Positions 23,472 to 34,921 are shown, numbered from the stretch's first letter. The stretch is DNA of 64,000 bases from Alopecurus myosuroides (GCA_028641055.1 CM054058.1:499365919-499429918), one strand, 5' to 3'. Program-made: numbers and translations. The notes: generated by a model not told the origin, from the letters alone.

Positions 23472-24007
23472 TGTCGAGACATCGTATCATAGACGGGGGT
23501 GCCATGAGACTACTGATAGATACGTGGGGGGACGTGACTGTGCGAAGGACAATGCCACAGGGTTTTTACCCAGGTTTGGTATGACGCAGTAATGCGACGT
23601 TCCTACTCCTGCAATCTCACTATTCAGGACTAAAGCCTGTGAATACAGAGTACAATGTGAGGTTCTATTAGCTGCTTGTCAAGGATCAACCTCTTGGCGA
23701 GTTTGCCTTTAGCTTCTTGTCTATCTATCATATCTCATGTCCGGCTTTATATAATAGCCGGATTAGGGCATACCGAGTAGGAAACCTAGGAGACTACGAC
23801 AACTATTAACTTGGAAAGTAAGGAATCCGCCTTCTACTCCAAGCCAGATCACGTGGGCCGTGATCCGGGTTCTCCTAGAATCCGGCTTCTGTGCGTCAGC
23901 TTACTGGGCCGCCCAATGGACCGTAGCCCACTACCATTTGGGCCACCCGGGTAATCCGGCACTTTAGACTGCCATCTGATATACCCCTATTCGGTATATA
24001 TCCGACA
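23472..24007 (-). repeat. 3' LTR of the Tat element (536 bp)
   Basis: Plus-strand ends TGTCGAGACA and ATATCCGACA. Aligns with 34941-35385 throughout except for a 95-bp segment (about 23693-23787) missing from the other copy, a short 7-bp insertion near its start and scattered substitutions. It keeps the TATATAAAG box on the minus strand. Confidence 0.9.
23745..23753 (-). promoter_or_regulatory. LTR TATA box
   Basis: The minus strand reads TATATAAAG within GCTATTATATAAAGCCGG. It is the only good TATA box in the LTR and lies inside the segment deleted from the other LTR. Confidence 0.55.
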
Positions 24008-24018
24008 GTAGCCCCCAA
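24008..24018 (-). other. Polypurine tract of the Tat element
   Basis: The minus strand reads TTGGGGGCTAC immediately before the 3' LTR boundary at 24007. Confidence 0.55.
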
Positions 24019-24390
24019 GAAGGATTAAGACTCTGATTCGCCGTCTTTCGCCAAATGTATATATTCCGAGAAATATCGGCTTGCAGTCTTGATTCTTCTT
24101 CTTCTTCTCAAAGGATGCTATAACGCAAAACTCAGAAAATCCGGCTTTTCTTACACGATCCTTCGTGAAGAAGGAACTTCCTACGTCAACGCTTTAATCA
24201 TGCTGACGTAAGGGACGTTTGGGTTTCAGGCGGGAAACTCAGAAACATATCTCTGACAGATTCTCGCGGGAAACGAGGCGATAGCAATAATCACCCGTCG
24301 TTTCATTTCCCGGAATTTCCGGCGAGTGACACGCGTTGATCATCCAACGGTCAAAAGAGCCGTTAGCACGCATCGTGACGGGATTCCGGC

Positions 24391-24398
24391 TATAAATA
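24391..24398 (+). promoter_or_regulatory. TATA box of the antisense gene
   Basis: TATAAATA within GGCTATAAATAGCCG on the plus strand. It lies about 157 bp upstream of the ATG at 24548 and just inside the 3' LTR, the right place to drive the antisense gene. A start site near 24420-24430 would be expected. Confidence 0.6.
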
Positions 24399-24547
24399 GC
24401 CGTCTCGTCCTCCCAGCAAACCTTCCGCTTTCACTCGCAGCACCATTCCCAGCGCCCAAGTTCGTAGCAGAGCCACTCCCGAGCGCACGCACGAACGCCA
24501 CCCAAGACCTCACCGGAGCAGCCGGAACTTCTACGCGCCGCCCACCG

Positions 24548-27511
24548 ATGGCATCCCCGAGCTCCTCACCGGCCCGCTCCATCGCAACGGAGATTGACGA
24601 AATCATCAATACGATGGATCCCTTAGTGGATTCACCGGTGCACGCCACCGGCGACAAGCCGACGAAAGCTACTGGCGGCGCGGCGGGCGAGGAAATCCCT
24701 CCCGCCGCCGCAGATCTTGCGGGGTCCTCCTCCGCGCCTTCCCCGCCGTTCGCGCCCGAGACGGCGGAAGAGAAAATCACCCTCGTCAGAGACGAGCTCG
24801 CGGCCGCGGAGGCCGCAGCGTCCGCCGCCGCCGGAGCAGAAGATGAGGCGGAAACTGCCGGCAATTGGAGCACGAGCAGTATTTCGCCGTCCCTCCTTCC
24901 GACAATGGAGAAGGAGGGGCTCGTGCTGAAGGGGAAATGGCGGAGCCCGGAAGACGAATCCGAGCCCGCGCCAAAGGACGGGGAACGTGTTCTCCTTACC
25001 TCCCACATTATCGAGAGGTATGGGTTTTCCACCGTCCGCCTTTTTTCTCCAAGTTTTAGCTCACTACAACATCCAACCCCACAATCTGCCTCCAAACTCC
25101 ATCCTCTACCTAGCCGGATTTCAGGCCCTTTTCGAGGGATATCTAGGTATAGCTCCTAGGTTAGATTTCTGGCTTTATTGCTTTGGGGTTAAGCGGAACT
25201 CTTCGGAGGGCGCACTCCCAACTTGTGGGACCATATCCTTTACCCTGCGCAGATTCAGGGAGGATTGGTTCCCCAAGATCAAGACATCGGAATCCGTCAA
25301 ATTCTGGACGGGTTCCTTCTTCTATCATCCCGACGTTCCCTTCCCTGGGAAAACCACCGGGGTTCCACCTTTCTCGAACATCGCTGCTGTCCCCCAAGAA
25401 AACTGGGGAACTGAAGCAGTTCAAACCCTGCCGCCGGATCTTCTCAGGATCAAGCGGCGCATCGCGAAGCTCGTCGCCTCCGATCCGCCTCTAACTGGCA
25501 TGGACACAGTCCTCTGCTGGTTAGAAAGGCGGATTCAGCCTTTGGCTAATCACGGCACTCGCCTTCTCTGTGATTACACGGGAACCGGCGATGCTATGCG
25601 GACCACAAGCAAGATTTGGTCAGCAAAGGATTTGCGGAAACGCGCGAATCAATTGGTCGCCTCCCGCGACCAATATGAAGAAAGCCGGCCAATGTATACA
25701 GCTTCGAATCCGGCTCCCAAGGTACAATTCTTTGCCTTTCGGGTTTAGTTCCTTTTTGTTTTCTCGGTTTTGTGTTTTTAACTCGGCTTTTGCCTTTTTA
25801 ACAGATTACCGAACTTCCTGAGTCGGAACTTGCTTCTGATGCCGAGCTGGAGGCATTGCGTGCCACCTTTGACGGCAGACGTAAGCACAAGAAGATTTCC
25901 ACCTCACAGGAAATCATTGATCTTGACGGGGTTCCCGTCGTCACCTCCAGGTTTGAACATCTAGGTTCTTTTACTTCATCGGAATTTTCCCTTTTTCTCG
26001 GAGTTTTAACTTTCCGGCTTTTCTCTTTTTTAGCCTGGCTCCCTCTACTCTGAAGCCTAAAAAGCTGAAGAGGCACAAAGTTGTGGCCAGCAGAGGCCCA
26101 CATCCTTCCCCTGCTACTGCTCCGGATACACCGGTAGTAGCAACAGAAGAGCACGCTGCTGCCCCCAGCGTCGAAACCCAGCAGACCAGCCAGCCCATTG
26201 TGCCGGAAACGGACACGAGGGAAAGGGCGGTCCCTGAGGTGGGAGGTCCTTCTCGGATAACTGAGGAGGAAATTCCCACCTTTGATAAAGAATTCAAGAA
26301 TATCAACGAGGGCCTTAGCGCTGCTGGGACACTTTTGGCTGAGTACGCAAGGAGTTCACTGAAAATTTGGCAGGTTTACAGCGGATGAGCCAGGTATTAT
26401 CTCTAGCCCCCAAGCAATAAGTTAAATGCCTGCTTTTCACTTAATGCTTTCATTATCATGCTTGTTTCTAACTTAAACACGACGTTTCATTTCCGTGTTT
26501 CAGCAAAACGCTGAAACTATAAACCGGAAGTTTTCAGCAAACTTACCGTCAAGAATAAGGAGGTTAGAAACCTTCTATCTATTCTTGACGTTAAGGAAGT
26601 AGAGTTGGCATCGTCTCAGCTACAGCTGGAGGAAACAACAGGTATACTTTAGTTTTCTTAAGTTCCTTGTCCATAATTTTTTTCTAAGTATTTTTCCGAG
26701 TTTTCTTAACCAGCAATTTTTTCCTTGCTTTTCAGTTGCTTTGGCGAAATCCAAACAAGTTGCTGAAGATGCCAGCAACGCCGAGAATCTCCGCCGGGAG
26801 AACTTGGACCTTCATAAGGAACTTATGAAGGTTCAGAAAGAGCTGGAAGCCAGCAATTTGGCTCTTGGCATTGCTCAATCCAAGGCCTCCCAACAAGCTG
26901 ACAAGGACAAGGCAACCATCCAAGATTTGGAGAAAGCCTTGACCCTGCGCTTGGAGGAAGGATTTGAGATGGACAAGATCCTCGGTAAGTTATCAACTTT
27001 TATCGGATTTTCCATGTTTCAATTTCTTTCTCAGCTTTTTCGCTAACCCTTCGGTTGTTTTGTCTGAAAAAACAGGAGATAACCCAGAACTTACTCGGAT
27101 TGAAAAAATCCGAGCTTTTGGGAAGGTATTCACCGCGATCAAAGCTGCGGGAATGTTGCTCATCAACAGATACCTTCCCACAAAGTCTGGGGAACTCTCG
27201 GAAGTTGAAAAACTTCCGGGAGCCATCATAGAAATTGCGGATGCCAAGGAATCCACCTTGCGCTCCGCGGCCCAGGGTGGTGCGCGCATGTCTTTAGGGC
27301 TTATGCGTATGCATTATCCCAGTGCCAAATCTTGGCGCGTCGCGTCCGGTATTCCTCTTGGATATTCGGAGACCTAGCGGACCACCATCTTTGATGAAAT
27401 CAAGGGTCACGCCACCAAGATCGCTATGGTGAATATCTCCATCACCTATCCAGAAGAAGAGATTCCAGAAGCCCCCGAGGATGACAGCAGTGAAGAAGAC
27501 TCGGATACTTG
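24548..27511 (+). pseudogene. Spliced antisense gene of the Tat element (gypsy-type transposase-domain protein)
   Basis: A six-exon gene opposite to pol. Start ATG 24548 (Ala/Ser/Pro-rich, acidic N-terminus). The putative gypsy-type transposon domain (PF04195-like: GFPPSAFF, HYNIQPHNLPPN, FEGYLGI, FWLYCFGVK) spans about 25020-25350. Introns with GT-AG ends: 25722-25804, 25951-26033, 26394-26503, 26642-26735, 26985-27075. Phases match at every junction. Exon 5 encodes a coiled coil (LRRENLDLHKELMKVQKELE). The end is acidic (EDDSSEEDSD) with TGA at 27509-27511. Breaks: frameshifts near 25015, 26340 and 26535 and an in-frame TAG at 27374-27376. Such antisense ORFs are known in Tat/Retand elements and their role is unclear. 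A TATA box at 24391 suggests independent transcription. Confidence 0.7.
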
Positions 27512-28141
27512 AAGAATTCTCCTTGCCCTGGATAGGAGAAATAGGAAAATAGGAGCATTACTGCACTTTACAATGTAATTTTTATTGTAATGCTTCTATT
27601 CGTTTGTATGAACAAGTACTCCGCCTTTTGCAGTTAATATTTATGGAATCTTTTGCAAGTTTTCCGGGTTTTATATTCCTTTATCTTCTAAGTTCTCTGG
27701 TTTATGTGCTTTAACTGTCCTTAGTGTTTGAAATGGCTCAGTGGTACTTTAATCTTCATGCCAAATGACTGGGTAAAACCGATCAGTTCAAACTCGGGAA
27801 CACGGATCATACTAAAGGCATTTTTACTTACTAGTTCGAGTGACCCAGCACATAAACAATCAGATAATACTTAGAGAATAGTAAGGAATTTTTTGAATGA
27901 AGCTCAGACACGCAGGCACAATCCGAGTTTCCTTTAACCCTTAGTAGGCTGAAAATCATTCAGTTTTTAAACGCCGAGCACGCATGCACAATTCGGGTTA
28001 ACATTGAGTAGTTTGTAAGATCATTGGGAAATAAATAAGGCGGAATCATGCTTTGTACTATAATAAACTTGTAAAAACATGGATGTAAGAATTCCGACAA
28101 CTTTATTTCATGATCTCAAAGATGTTTACATAGAAATTGAA
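27512..28141. other. Spacer between convergent antisense gene and pol
   Basis: AT-rich DNA that would hold the 3' ends of both transcripts. A phrase TTTATTGTAATGCTTC at about 27580 may be part of the antisense gene's 3' untranslated region. No coding seen. Confidence 0.4.
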
Positions 28142-29229
28142 CTAAGTATAGAAGGGACGTAACTGCTGGATACTCCAGGGCCTCTTTGTCTCTCCTAGTT
28201 CAGCATCTATCTTTCTCTTTCTTTTGCGATTCGTCTTGTCAGGATGGTCTTCCGTATCCAGAATATCTACAAGATAGTATGATCCATTTTTCATAGCTTT
28301 GATGATGACGAATGGTCCTTCCCATACTGGGGCCAACTTGTGCTTTCTTTGCTGTACCAATCTTAGCACTAGGTCACCTTCTTTAAAAGAATGATGGCTG
28401 ATTTTCCGACTATGGTAACGTCGTAAACCTTGCTGGTAAATGGCGGATCTTTGAAGCACAAGCTCTCGTTTCTCTTCTAAGAGATCGGAGGTATCCTGTC
28501 GTGCTTTTTCGGCATCCGAGTCGTCGAAATCCTGCACTATTGGGCTATCATGGATCATGTCCGTTGGAAGAATTGCTTCGGCACCATAAACTAGGAAAAC
28601 GGGGTTTGCCCAGTTGACCTCTTTGGTGTTGTTCAAATATTCCAAAGCACGGAAGGTAGCTCTTCTACCCATGCTCCAGCTGCTCTATGAAGATGAGATT
28701 CGAGTCTTGGGTGTATTCCTTGTAAGATTGAGATATTCATTCTTTCAACCTGTCCATTGGATTGCGGGTGTGCCACAGATGCGAGATCTAGGCGAATTCC
28801 CGTTTGTCGGCAATATTTTGCCAACTCTCTAATGGAAAAATTTGTCCCGTTGTCGGTTATTATGCTGTGTGGAACGCCATATCTCATGACTACGTCAATG
28901 ATGAAATTTCTGGCAGTTACACCGTCAAGCTTTTTGATGGGTTTAGCCTCCACCCACTTGGTATATTTATCCACATCTACGATTAGATGTGTAAGTCCGC
29001 CTCGTGCAGTTTTGAATGGTCCCATCATGTCTAGACCCCAGACCGCAAACGGCCATGTAATGGGGATAGTTTTGAGTGCTTGGGCTGGCATATTTGTCTG
29101 CTTGGCGTAATACTGACACCCCGCACACGTATTAACTATGTGCTCAACGTCTGTCTTGGCTGTTAGCCAGAAAACCCTGCGCGGAATGCTTTTTTGACTA
29201 TGCTTTTTGATTGAGCATGATGTCCGCAA
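28142..29229 (-). pseudogene. Tat integrase, two frames
   Basis: The integrase is split. Frame 28633-29229 holds the zinc-finger cysteines (CAGCQ), the catalytic core (GLDMMGPF, IITDNGTNF, HPQSNGQVERMN: the D, D and E residues of DDE), and ends soon after LPSVLW. Frame 28142-28672 continues with FLVYGAEAILPTD and the C-terminal part (GDLVLRLVQ, GPFVIIKAM, LRPFYT). The step between them, near 28640-28670, is a frameshift. A second frameshift near 29172 separates integrase from RT/RNase H. All catalytic residues are still visible, so the breaks, not motif loss, inactivate it. Confidence 0.8.
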
Positions 29230-31310
29230 TCTCCGGCATGGATTTCTTGCAGGATTTCTCGTCCTTCTTCTGGTGAAATACAGCGCAGAAAAATTCCGGT
29301 AGTACTGCGTTTATACAGGCAATTGTTAATTACCGTGTATCCTTTGCATCGACGCTGAATCTGTCTCTGCAAGACTTCGTCTGCTCCATCCGGGTACTTC
29401 TGATCAACTAAGAAGTTTAAATATGGAATTGTCCAAACCGGGTTAACGAGCATTACTTCAATTGACTCGGAAGCCAGAGGATAATCAACATCTCCACCTT
29501 TTATCGATGGTTCGTACAAATGTTGGACGAACACACCTGGTGGTAGGATTTTTACCCTTTCTGATCCCATGCGGGCTAATGCATCCGCGTTCCAATTTTC
29601 CTCCCTTTTAACATGGAGCATTTCAAATCCGAAGAAACAGATTGCAAACTCGTCCACCGTTCTCCGGTATTCGGCCATTATAGGGCTTTTGGCATCCCAA
29701 GTTTGGTTGAGCTGGTGTTGTACCAAATCTGAGTCGCCATAGCATAAGATGCGTTTGACACCTATTTCCTTTGCGATATGCAAGCCGTAAAGCAGAGCTT
29801 CGTATTCTGCCACATTATTACTGGCGTTGAAGTGTATTTGTAATACATACTCCATTGTATCTCCTTTAAGGGATTTCAGGACTACACCAGCTCCAGTGCC
29901 CTCCTTCATCTTGGATCCGTCAAAGTGCATGATCCAGTATTCGGACTCCGGCATCGGTGTTTTTTCCATTGCTTCCGTCCAGTCGGCAACAAAATCTGCC
30001 AGAACCTGAGATTTTATTGCCGTCCTAGGCAGGTACTTAATGTCGAATGATCCTAGCTCGATGCCCCATTTGGCTACTCGGCCAGTCGCCTCCGCATTGT
30101 TTATTATATCCCCTAGGGGTGCTTTGCATACCACTGTTATGGAATGTCCTTGGAAGTAATGGCGAAGTTTTCTAGATGCAAAAAATACGCCATATGCCAG
30201 TTTTTGATAGTGTGGATACCTTTGTGTGGACTCGGAGAAAACTTCACTTACATAATATACCGGATGCTGATCTGGTATGCTTTGTTCGTCTTTCTTCCTT
30301 TCCGCAACAATCACTGCACTAATAACCCGGTTTGTAGCCGTGAGGTACAATAGCATAGGTTCTTTGTCTTTTGGGGATGCAAAAATCGAATCTTTCATCA
30401 AGGTTTCTTTCAACTGGGTTAATGCTGCATCTGCCTCTTCGGTCCACTCGAATTTGTCGGATTTTTCCAATAACTTATAAAGTGGTAGGGCTTTGTCCCC
30501 CAGCCGGCTAATAAACCTGCTAATGGCTGCAGCAGAACCCGTCAATCTTTGTACATCTTTTACGCACGTAGGCTTGGAGATGTTTAAGATTGCTTTGATC
30601 TTTTCTGGGTTGACTTCTATTCCTCTGTGAGAAACGATGAAACCCAGAAGTTTTCCTGAGGGAACCCCGAATACGCACTTTAATGGATTTAACTTCATTT
30701 TATAAGTGCGCAAATTTTCGAAAGTTTCTCTTAAATCTTCCAGGAGCGTGTCTTTTTCCTTGGTAACGACAGCAATGTCGTCTACGTAAACATGGACATT
30801 TTTGCCAATCTGACTATGCAAACATCGTTGCATGCAACGCTGGTAAGTTGCACCCGCGTTCTTCAGGCCAAATGGCATGGTTATGTAATAGTACGTCTCA
30901 TATGGGGTTATGAAGGAAGTTTTGATTTGATCTTCTTTCTTCATGCGTATTTGATGATACCCAGAATATGCATCCAAAAAGCATAAAAGCTCAGAGCCTG
31001 CAGTGGCATATATTATTTGATCGATTCGCGGTAACGCAAACCTATCTTTTGGACATAGTTTGTTCAAGCTGGTGTAATCTATACACATCCTAAGGGTAGT
31101 AGTATCTTTCTTCGGGACTAATACTGGATTTGCAGACCATTTAGTATGTATAACTTCCCGGATAAAATCTGCTGCCAAAAGCCGGATAATTTCCTTGCCA
31201 ATAGCCTTCCGTCTTCTTCCGTCAAATCGACGGAGACCTTGTTTGACGGGTTTGGATCCTGGAATCACCTTGAGTTGATGCTCAGCAAGTTCCCTGGGTA
31301 CGCCTGGCAT
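29163..31310 (-). CDS. Tat reverse transcriptase, RNase H and archaeal-type RNase H (partial pol)
   Basis: A long open frame (715 codons). RT: LVPKKDTTTLRMCIDY near residue 64, FLDAYSGYHQI at 111, MPFGLKNAGATYQ at 145 and the catalytic YVDD at 175-178 (plus coordinates about 30777-30788). The first RNase H (residues about 315-445) lacks its first Asp (LYLTATNRVIS), typical of Tat elements where it has become a connection domain. The second RNase H (463-581) keeps MHFDGS, AEYEALLYGL, YGDSDLV and the final NADALAR. The zinc finger of integrase begins (DCGHHAQS) before the frame stops at 29163 because of a one-base shift. The initiator shown by the frame is internal to a polyprotein. Confidence 0.85.
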   Translation of the reverse strand: MPGVPRELAEHQLKVIPGSKPVKQGLRRFDGRRRKAIGKEIIRLLAADFIREVIHTKWSANPVLVPKKDTTTLRMCIDYTSLNKLCPKDRFALPRIDQIIYATAGSELLCFLDAYSGYHQIRMKKEDQIKTSFITPYETYYYITMPFGLKNAGATYQRCMQRCLHSQIGKNVHVYVDDIAVVTKEKDTLLEDLRETFENLRTYKMKLNPLKCVFGVPSGKLLGFIVSHRGIEVNPEKIKAILNISKPTCVKDVQRLTGSAAAISRFISRLGDKALPLYKLLEKSDKFEWTEEADAALTQLKETLMKDSIFASPKDKEPMLLYLTATNRVISAVIVAERKKDEQSIPDQHPVYYVSEVFSESTQRYPHYQKLAYGVFFASRKLRHYFQGHSITVVCKAPLGDIINNAEATGRVAKWGIELGSFDIKYLPRTAIKSQVLADFVADWTEAMEKTPMPESEYWIMHFDGSKMKEGTGAGVVLKSLKGDTMEYVLQIHFNASNNVAEYEALLYGLHIAKEIGVKRILCYGDSDLVQHQLNQTWDAKSPIMAEYRRTVDEFAICFFGFEMLHVKREENWNADALARMGSERVKILPPGVFVQHLYEPSIKGGDVDYPLASESIEVMLVNPVWTIPYLNFLVDQKYPDGADEVLQRQIQRRCKGYTVINNCLYKRSTTGIFLRCISPEEGREILQEIHAGDCGHHAQSKSIVKKAFRAGFSG

Positions 31311-31373
31311 GTTCGCTGGACACCAAGCGAAAATATTCCAGTTCTCACAGAGGAACTTGATGAGCTCTCTTTC

Positions 31374-32795
31374 CTATTTGTCGGTCATCCCAGTTCCCAC
31401 TACGACAAATTTTGTCGGATCTTTGGGATCTAGGATTACCTGTCTTGTGTTCTCGGAAGCCTTGAAGCTATCTGCTGGCTTCCGGATTTCTTTTCCTGCC
31501 GGCATTTCTGTCGGCGATACCTCTTTGGCCAGCTCTTTCAACTCTTCCTTTGCTATGACTTTCTCAGCGCAAAGGGCGTTTTCTTTTTCCAGCTCGTTTG
31601 CCAACTTGAAGTCTCCAGATATGGTGATTACCCCTCCTTTGGGCCCTGGCATCTTCAGCTTGTTATAGATATAATATGATCTTGCCATGAATTTGGCGAA
31701 AGCTGGACGTCCGAGTATCGCGTGATACACGCTTTCGAACGGCACCACTTCGAAGGATACTTTTTCCTGACGGAAGTGATCTTTTTCTCCGAAAGTGACA
31801 TCTAGGGAAATTTCTCCTAGGGATCGTGCTTGTCTGCCAGGAACGATGCCGTGAAAACGTATGTTGCTGTGATTGAGCTGGGTCTCGGAAATTTTCAGAT
31901 GGTTCAGTGTATCCAGGTACATTATGTTAATACTGGATCCTCCATCCATCAGCACTCTTTTTATCCTAGTGTTCTGGACAATAGGTCTTACAACAAGAGC
32001 TTGCGTGCCGGGTTCAGGGATATTTCCGGGATGATCAGACTGATCCCATGTGATTGGTGTGTTTGAATACTTCAAGAATTTCGGGGTTGCCGGAACAACC
32101 GCGTTTATTTCTCGAAGCGTTCTCTTTGCCACCTTTGCTGAGGGAGTTGCCAGGAAAGTTAGGTTACATTCTCTATCAACTCTCGGAAACTTGGGCTCGC
32201 CTTTTCGCTGTTGTTCCTGGATTTTTTCGTCAGTGTCCGATTCACTGTCTTCTTTCTCAGCTTCTGGCTTTTGCTTGGAAAACTTCCTCTTGGAATTCTT
32301 CCCTTTGTTTCCGGATCCTGCACTGCCTTTCATATGCTTGTTCAGCCGGCATTGTGCGTTAGTGTGGGTGGGTTTCCCAAATTGCAAGTGGTGGACGCAG
32401 TTTTCCGACTTTATCTTTTCCCACTCTTCCTTGGTGTAATTAATCGGTTCCGTACTGCGTCCTTTCCACCTGTTCCCATTTTCCCTTCCAAAGGCTATGT
32501 TAACCTCTTTGGGCTTTTGTGTTGCATCTGGAGTTCCTTTTTTCTCAGAGCGAGGGTTCTTTTTGGTACGTATCAGTGTATCGATATTGCCTCCTCTTTC
32601 TCTGATGTCGTCCTCGGCTGCTGCATGTTCATTAGCGGTTGTAAGCATAGATCCGAGATCTTTGTACTTTTTGGAACCGATCATGAACGGTACTAGTCCG
32701 GGTTTTAGGCCATTGACAAAAGCATGCATTGCTTGGACGTCAGTTACTCCACAGCAACTATTCTTAATTGTTGTCCATCTTGAGATGAAATCCAC
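31374..32795 (-). CDS. Tat gag C-terminus and aspartic protease (partial)
   Basis: Starts inside the gag retrotransposon domain (DFISRWTTIKNSCCGV), passes a CCHC-like zinc region (CVHHLQFGKPTHTNAQC, atypical spacing as in RIRE2-type elements), a Lys/Ser/Glu-rich linker and the protease (VLMDGGSSINIM with the active-site Asp, AILGRPAF flap partner). It ends at 31374, about 60 bases from the RT frame. The upstream gag joins it only across the rearranged stretch 32796-32903. Confidence 0.8.
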   Translation of the reverse strand: MDFISRWTTIKNSCCGVTDVQAMHAFVNGLKPGLVPFMIGSKKYKDLGSMLTTANEHAAAEDDIRERGGNIDTLIRTKKNPRSEKKGTPDATQKPKEVNIAFGRENGNRWKGRSTEPINYTKEEWEKIKSENCVHHLQFGKPTHTNAQCRLNKHMKGSAGSGNKGKNSKRKFSKQKPEAEKEDSESDTDEKIQEQQRKGEPKFPRVDRECNLTFLATPSAKVAKRTLREINAVVPATPKFLKYSNTPITWDQSDHPGNIPEPGTQALVVRPIVQNTRIKRVLMDGGSSINIMYLDTLNHLKISETQLNHSNIRFHGIVPGRQARSLGEISLDVTFGEKDHFRQEKVSFEVVPFESVYHAILGRPAFAKFMARSYYIYNKLKMPGPKGGVITISGDFKLANELEKENALCAEKVIAKEELKELAKEVSPTEMPAGKEIRKPADSFKASENTRQVILDPKDPTKFVVVGTGMTDK

Positions 32796-32801
32796 GTATG
32801 G

Positions 32802-32903
32802 TTAGGGGAAGAAACTTTACAGCTGTCGACAGTCCTGGAGGGTAGTCCATTGATCCAGTCTCTGGCTCCATCCAGTAACATTAGGGGAAGAAACTTTACA
32901 GCT
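32802..32903. repeat. 23-bp templated duplication at a gag deletion
   Basis: TTAGGGGAAGAAACTTTACA plus GCT occurs at 32881-32903, where it fits the gag reading frame (AVKFLPLM), and again at 32802-32824, where it fits neither side. The second copy sits at the joint between DWINGLPSRTVDS and DFISRWTT, regions normally separated by more gag. Confidence 0.8.
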
Positions 32904-32953
32904 TCCAGGTCTGTCCCGTTGTTGATCTGGACGGCTATGTAGTAGTCTGAAAG

Positions 32954-34717
32954 CTAGGTATCCGGGTTTGTACTACCGGTATATTTTTGGTACGTTGGAC
33001 CAACTTTGGCAAAGCCAGAATGCAGAGTTATCCTTCGGATCCTATCTGTGAAGCACTTAGGTCCAAAGTATAAATCATCTCTTTCCGCTCTATCCATGTG
33101 TGCGGAGTACCTGCCGGCTGAATGGACAGAAGGGGATATGCTCCTTTCTTTTCCATTGTGGCGCGAACGCGCTTTTCCGGGATCCTCTCTATTTCTTGCG
33201 AGGTCATGCCCCTTGGGATAAGGTGGAGTTCTACTCCTGTGTCTTTCCTTATTCCTAGGGGGTGTCCGGGATCTCTCACGCTTGTGAGGTATATCCTGTC
33301 TTCCAGCTTTTTCAGCTAGGCGTCTCGGAGGCGACATTGCTTTTCCGTCATTCCGGTTCTTTTCTTCCCGATCGCGAGGATTAAGTCCATCTTTCGGGAG
33401 ATGGGATCCGGTTCTAGACGCTTCATCCCTATTGTCTGGATTTTTCTTGTCTTTTCTCGGATCTGCTTTCTTTTCTTTTGAATTGCTTGAATCTTTAGGT
33501 TCTTCCGGTCCAGGTGCTCCAGCGGCGCATGTAGCTGTTTTGCATAAGGCTGAGTCGTCGTGCAACTTCCCTGATCGCTGCTGCCCCCGCTGTTGTTGTT
33601 GCAATGCTTTTCCTAAGAAAGCATACACCCCTTGAAGTTTTTCACCATTGGAGTACATATCATTATTGAGGATGGCAAACGCTGCTTCCGCATTTTCTGC
33701 TGCGGTTTTGTATATTGGTTCGCCTCTGGCATCTTTGCCGTTTACTTGCTTTTGCCAAGATGGGTTGTGAAACCTTTCTTTTGGCGGCAGTACTTCCGGT
33801 CTTACGATTCCGGGTAACCTTGTAGGTTTGATGCCAGATCTATTCTTTTTCTCGTATTCCTCGATTTCTTCCTTCATGAGCTTGATGTCATCATGGGTTC
33901 TTTGGAGGTGTTCTCGAGTTCTGAATAGATGTTGCTGCTGCCTCTGGAGAGCTTGTCTCCTGGCTTCTAGCACTTCAGGGGGTTCGTGAAGTCCCACTGG
34001 TGTTTGGAGTAACTCCTGTTCTTCTTGTTCTGTCATTGGCGGAACAAGGATTTCTTTTGTTTTCTTCTCCGGAGGCTTTATTCCGCTTGCATCTTCTACT
34101 TCCGGGCTTTCATTGGCTGGATCAGCCGATTTCTTCTTCCGGAGTTTATAGTGGAGCTTTTTAGCGGCTTTGTGCTTTTTCTTGGAAGAGGGAGGTTTTT
34201 TGTTTGGTTCTTCCTCTGCCAGTTCTTTGACATCGGGGTATCTTGGAGAAGTTTCTCCGTCTTCTCTCTCTTCCTCTGGCGGAGGAGTTCTAGGGCTTTC
34301 CTGGCTGTCGGCATCCGTGTTTTCAGCCGGTTTTGCCATCAGCACTTCATGGAATCCCTCTTGAAGAGATTTAACCTTTCTTTCGAAGGCGTCCCCGTCA
34401 TCGTCTTCAGAATCAAAATTGTCTGATCCGGTTTCTGACTCCAATCTCGCCTCAATGGCGGCTAACACGGAATCAGCTTCCGAGTTCGTCGTCGTGTTGA
34501 CGGATGTCGGATCTTCCACCTCAGTTGTGGGTTTGCTGTTTTCTCCCTCTTGCACGGGATTGCCTTCGTCCGTGTTTTCGGCGATCTCGGATTGCACCAT
34601 ACCGACAAAGCGTGATTCACTTATATGTCGGCGACCTGAGCAAAACCCGGCATCATAGTCATCTTCGACTGGGTATAGGGCGGGTGGGATAAATCTACTT
34701 CCATCGCAAAACCCCAT
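32954..34717 (-). pseudogene. Tat gag N-terminal region
   Basis: The first ATG is at 34715-34717 (MGFCDGSRF). The same frame is open back to the primer-binding site at 34939 but without an ATG. The protein is acidic and Lys-rich with a coiled-coil segment (LQRQQQHLFRTREHLQRTHD) and an Arg/Ser-rich tail (RERSRTPPRNKERHRS) that suggests RNA binding. An in-frame TAG near 32954 ends it after STNPDT, although gag-like sequence (DYYIAVQI, LLDGARDWINGLPS) continues in the same frame to about 32825. There the centre of gag is deleted and patched by a 23-bp filler. Confidence 0.7.
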
Positions 34718-34921
34718 GGCCTCTGCAGTTAATCCGATAAAGATGTTTGCAGATCCAATCGGTAATACGCATGCACTTACCAGATAATTTTGCGCCGGTA
34801 TGTATGATCCATTGTCGAGGAAGCGTCCAACGTCGTTGTTGAACTCCAAGCTTCCGACAGTTATGGAACTGCCGATTCCGCCGAGTATCCCAGATCGAAA
34901 CTTAACGCCTGACGTCGCCGG

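Noticed and set aside
24326..24547. Upstream extension of the antisense gene to 24326
   Set aside because: It starts before the TATA box at 24391, so the ATG at 24548 is preferred.
24340..25095. 251-codon minus-strand frame opposite the antisense-gene exon 1
   Set aside because: Shadow of the Ala/Ser/Pro-rich exon on the plus strand. Low complexity, no motif.
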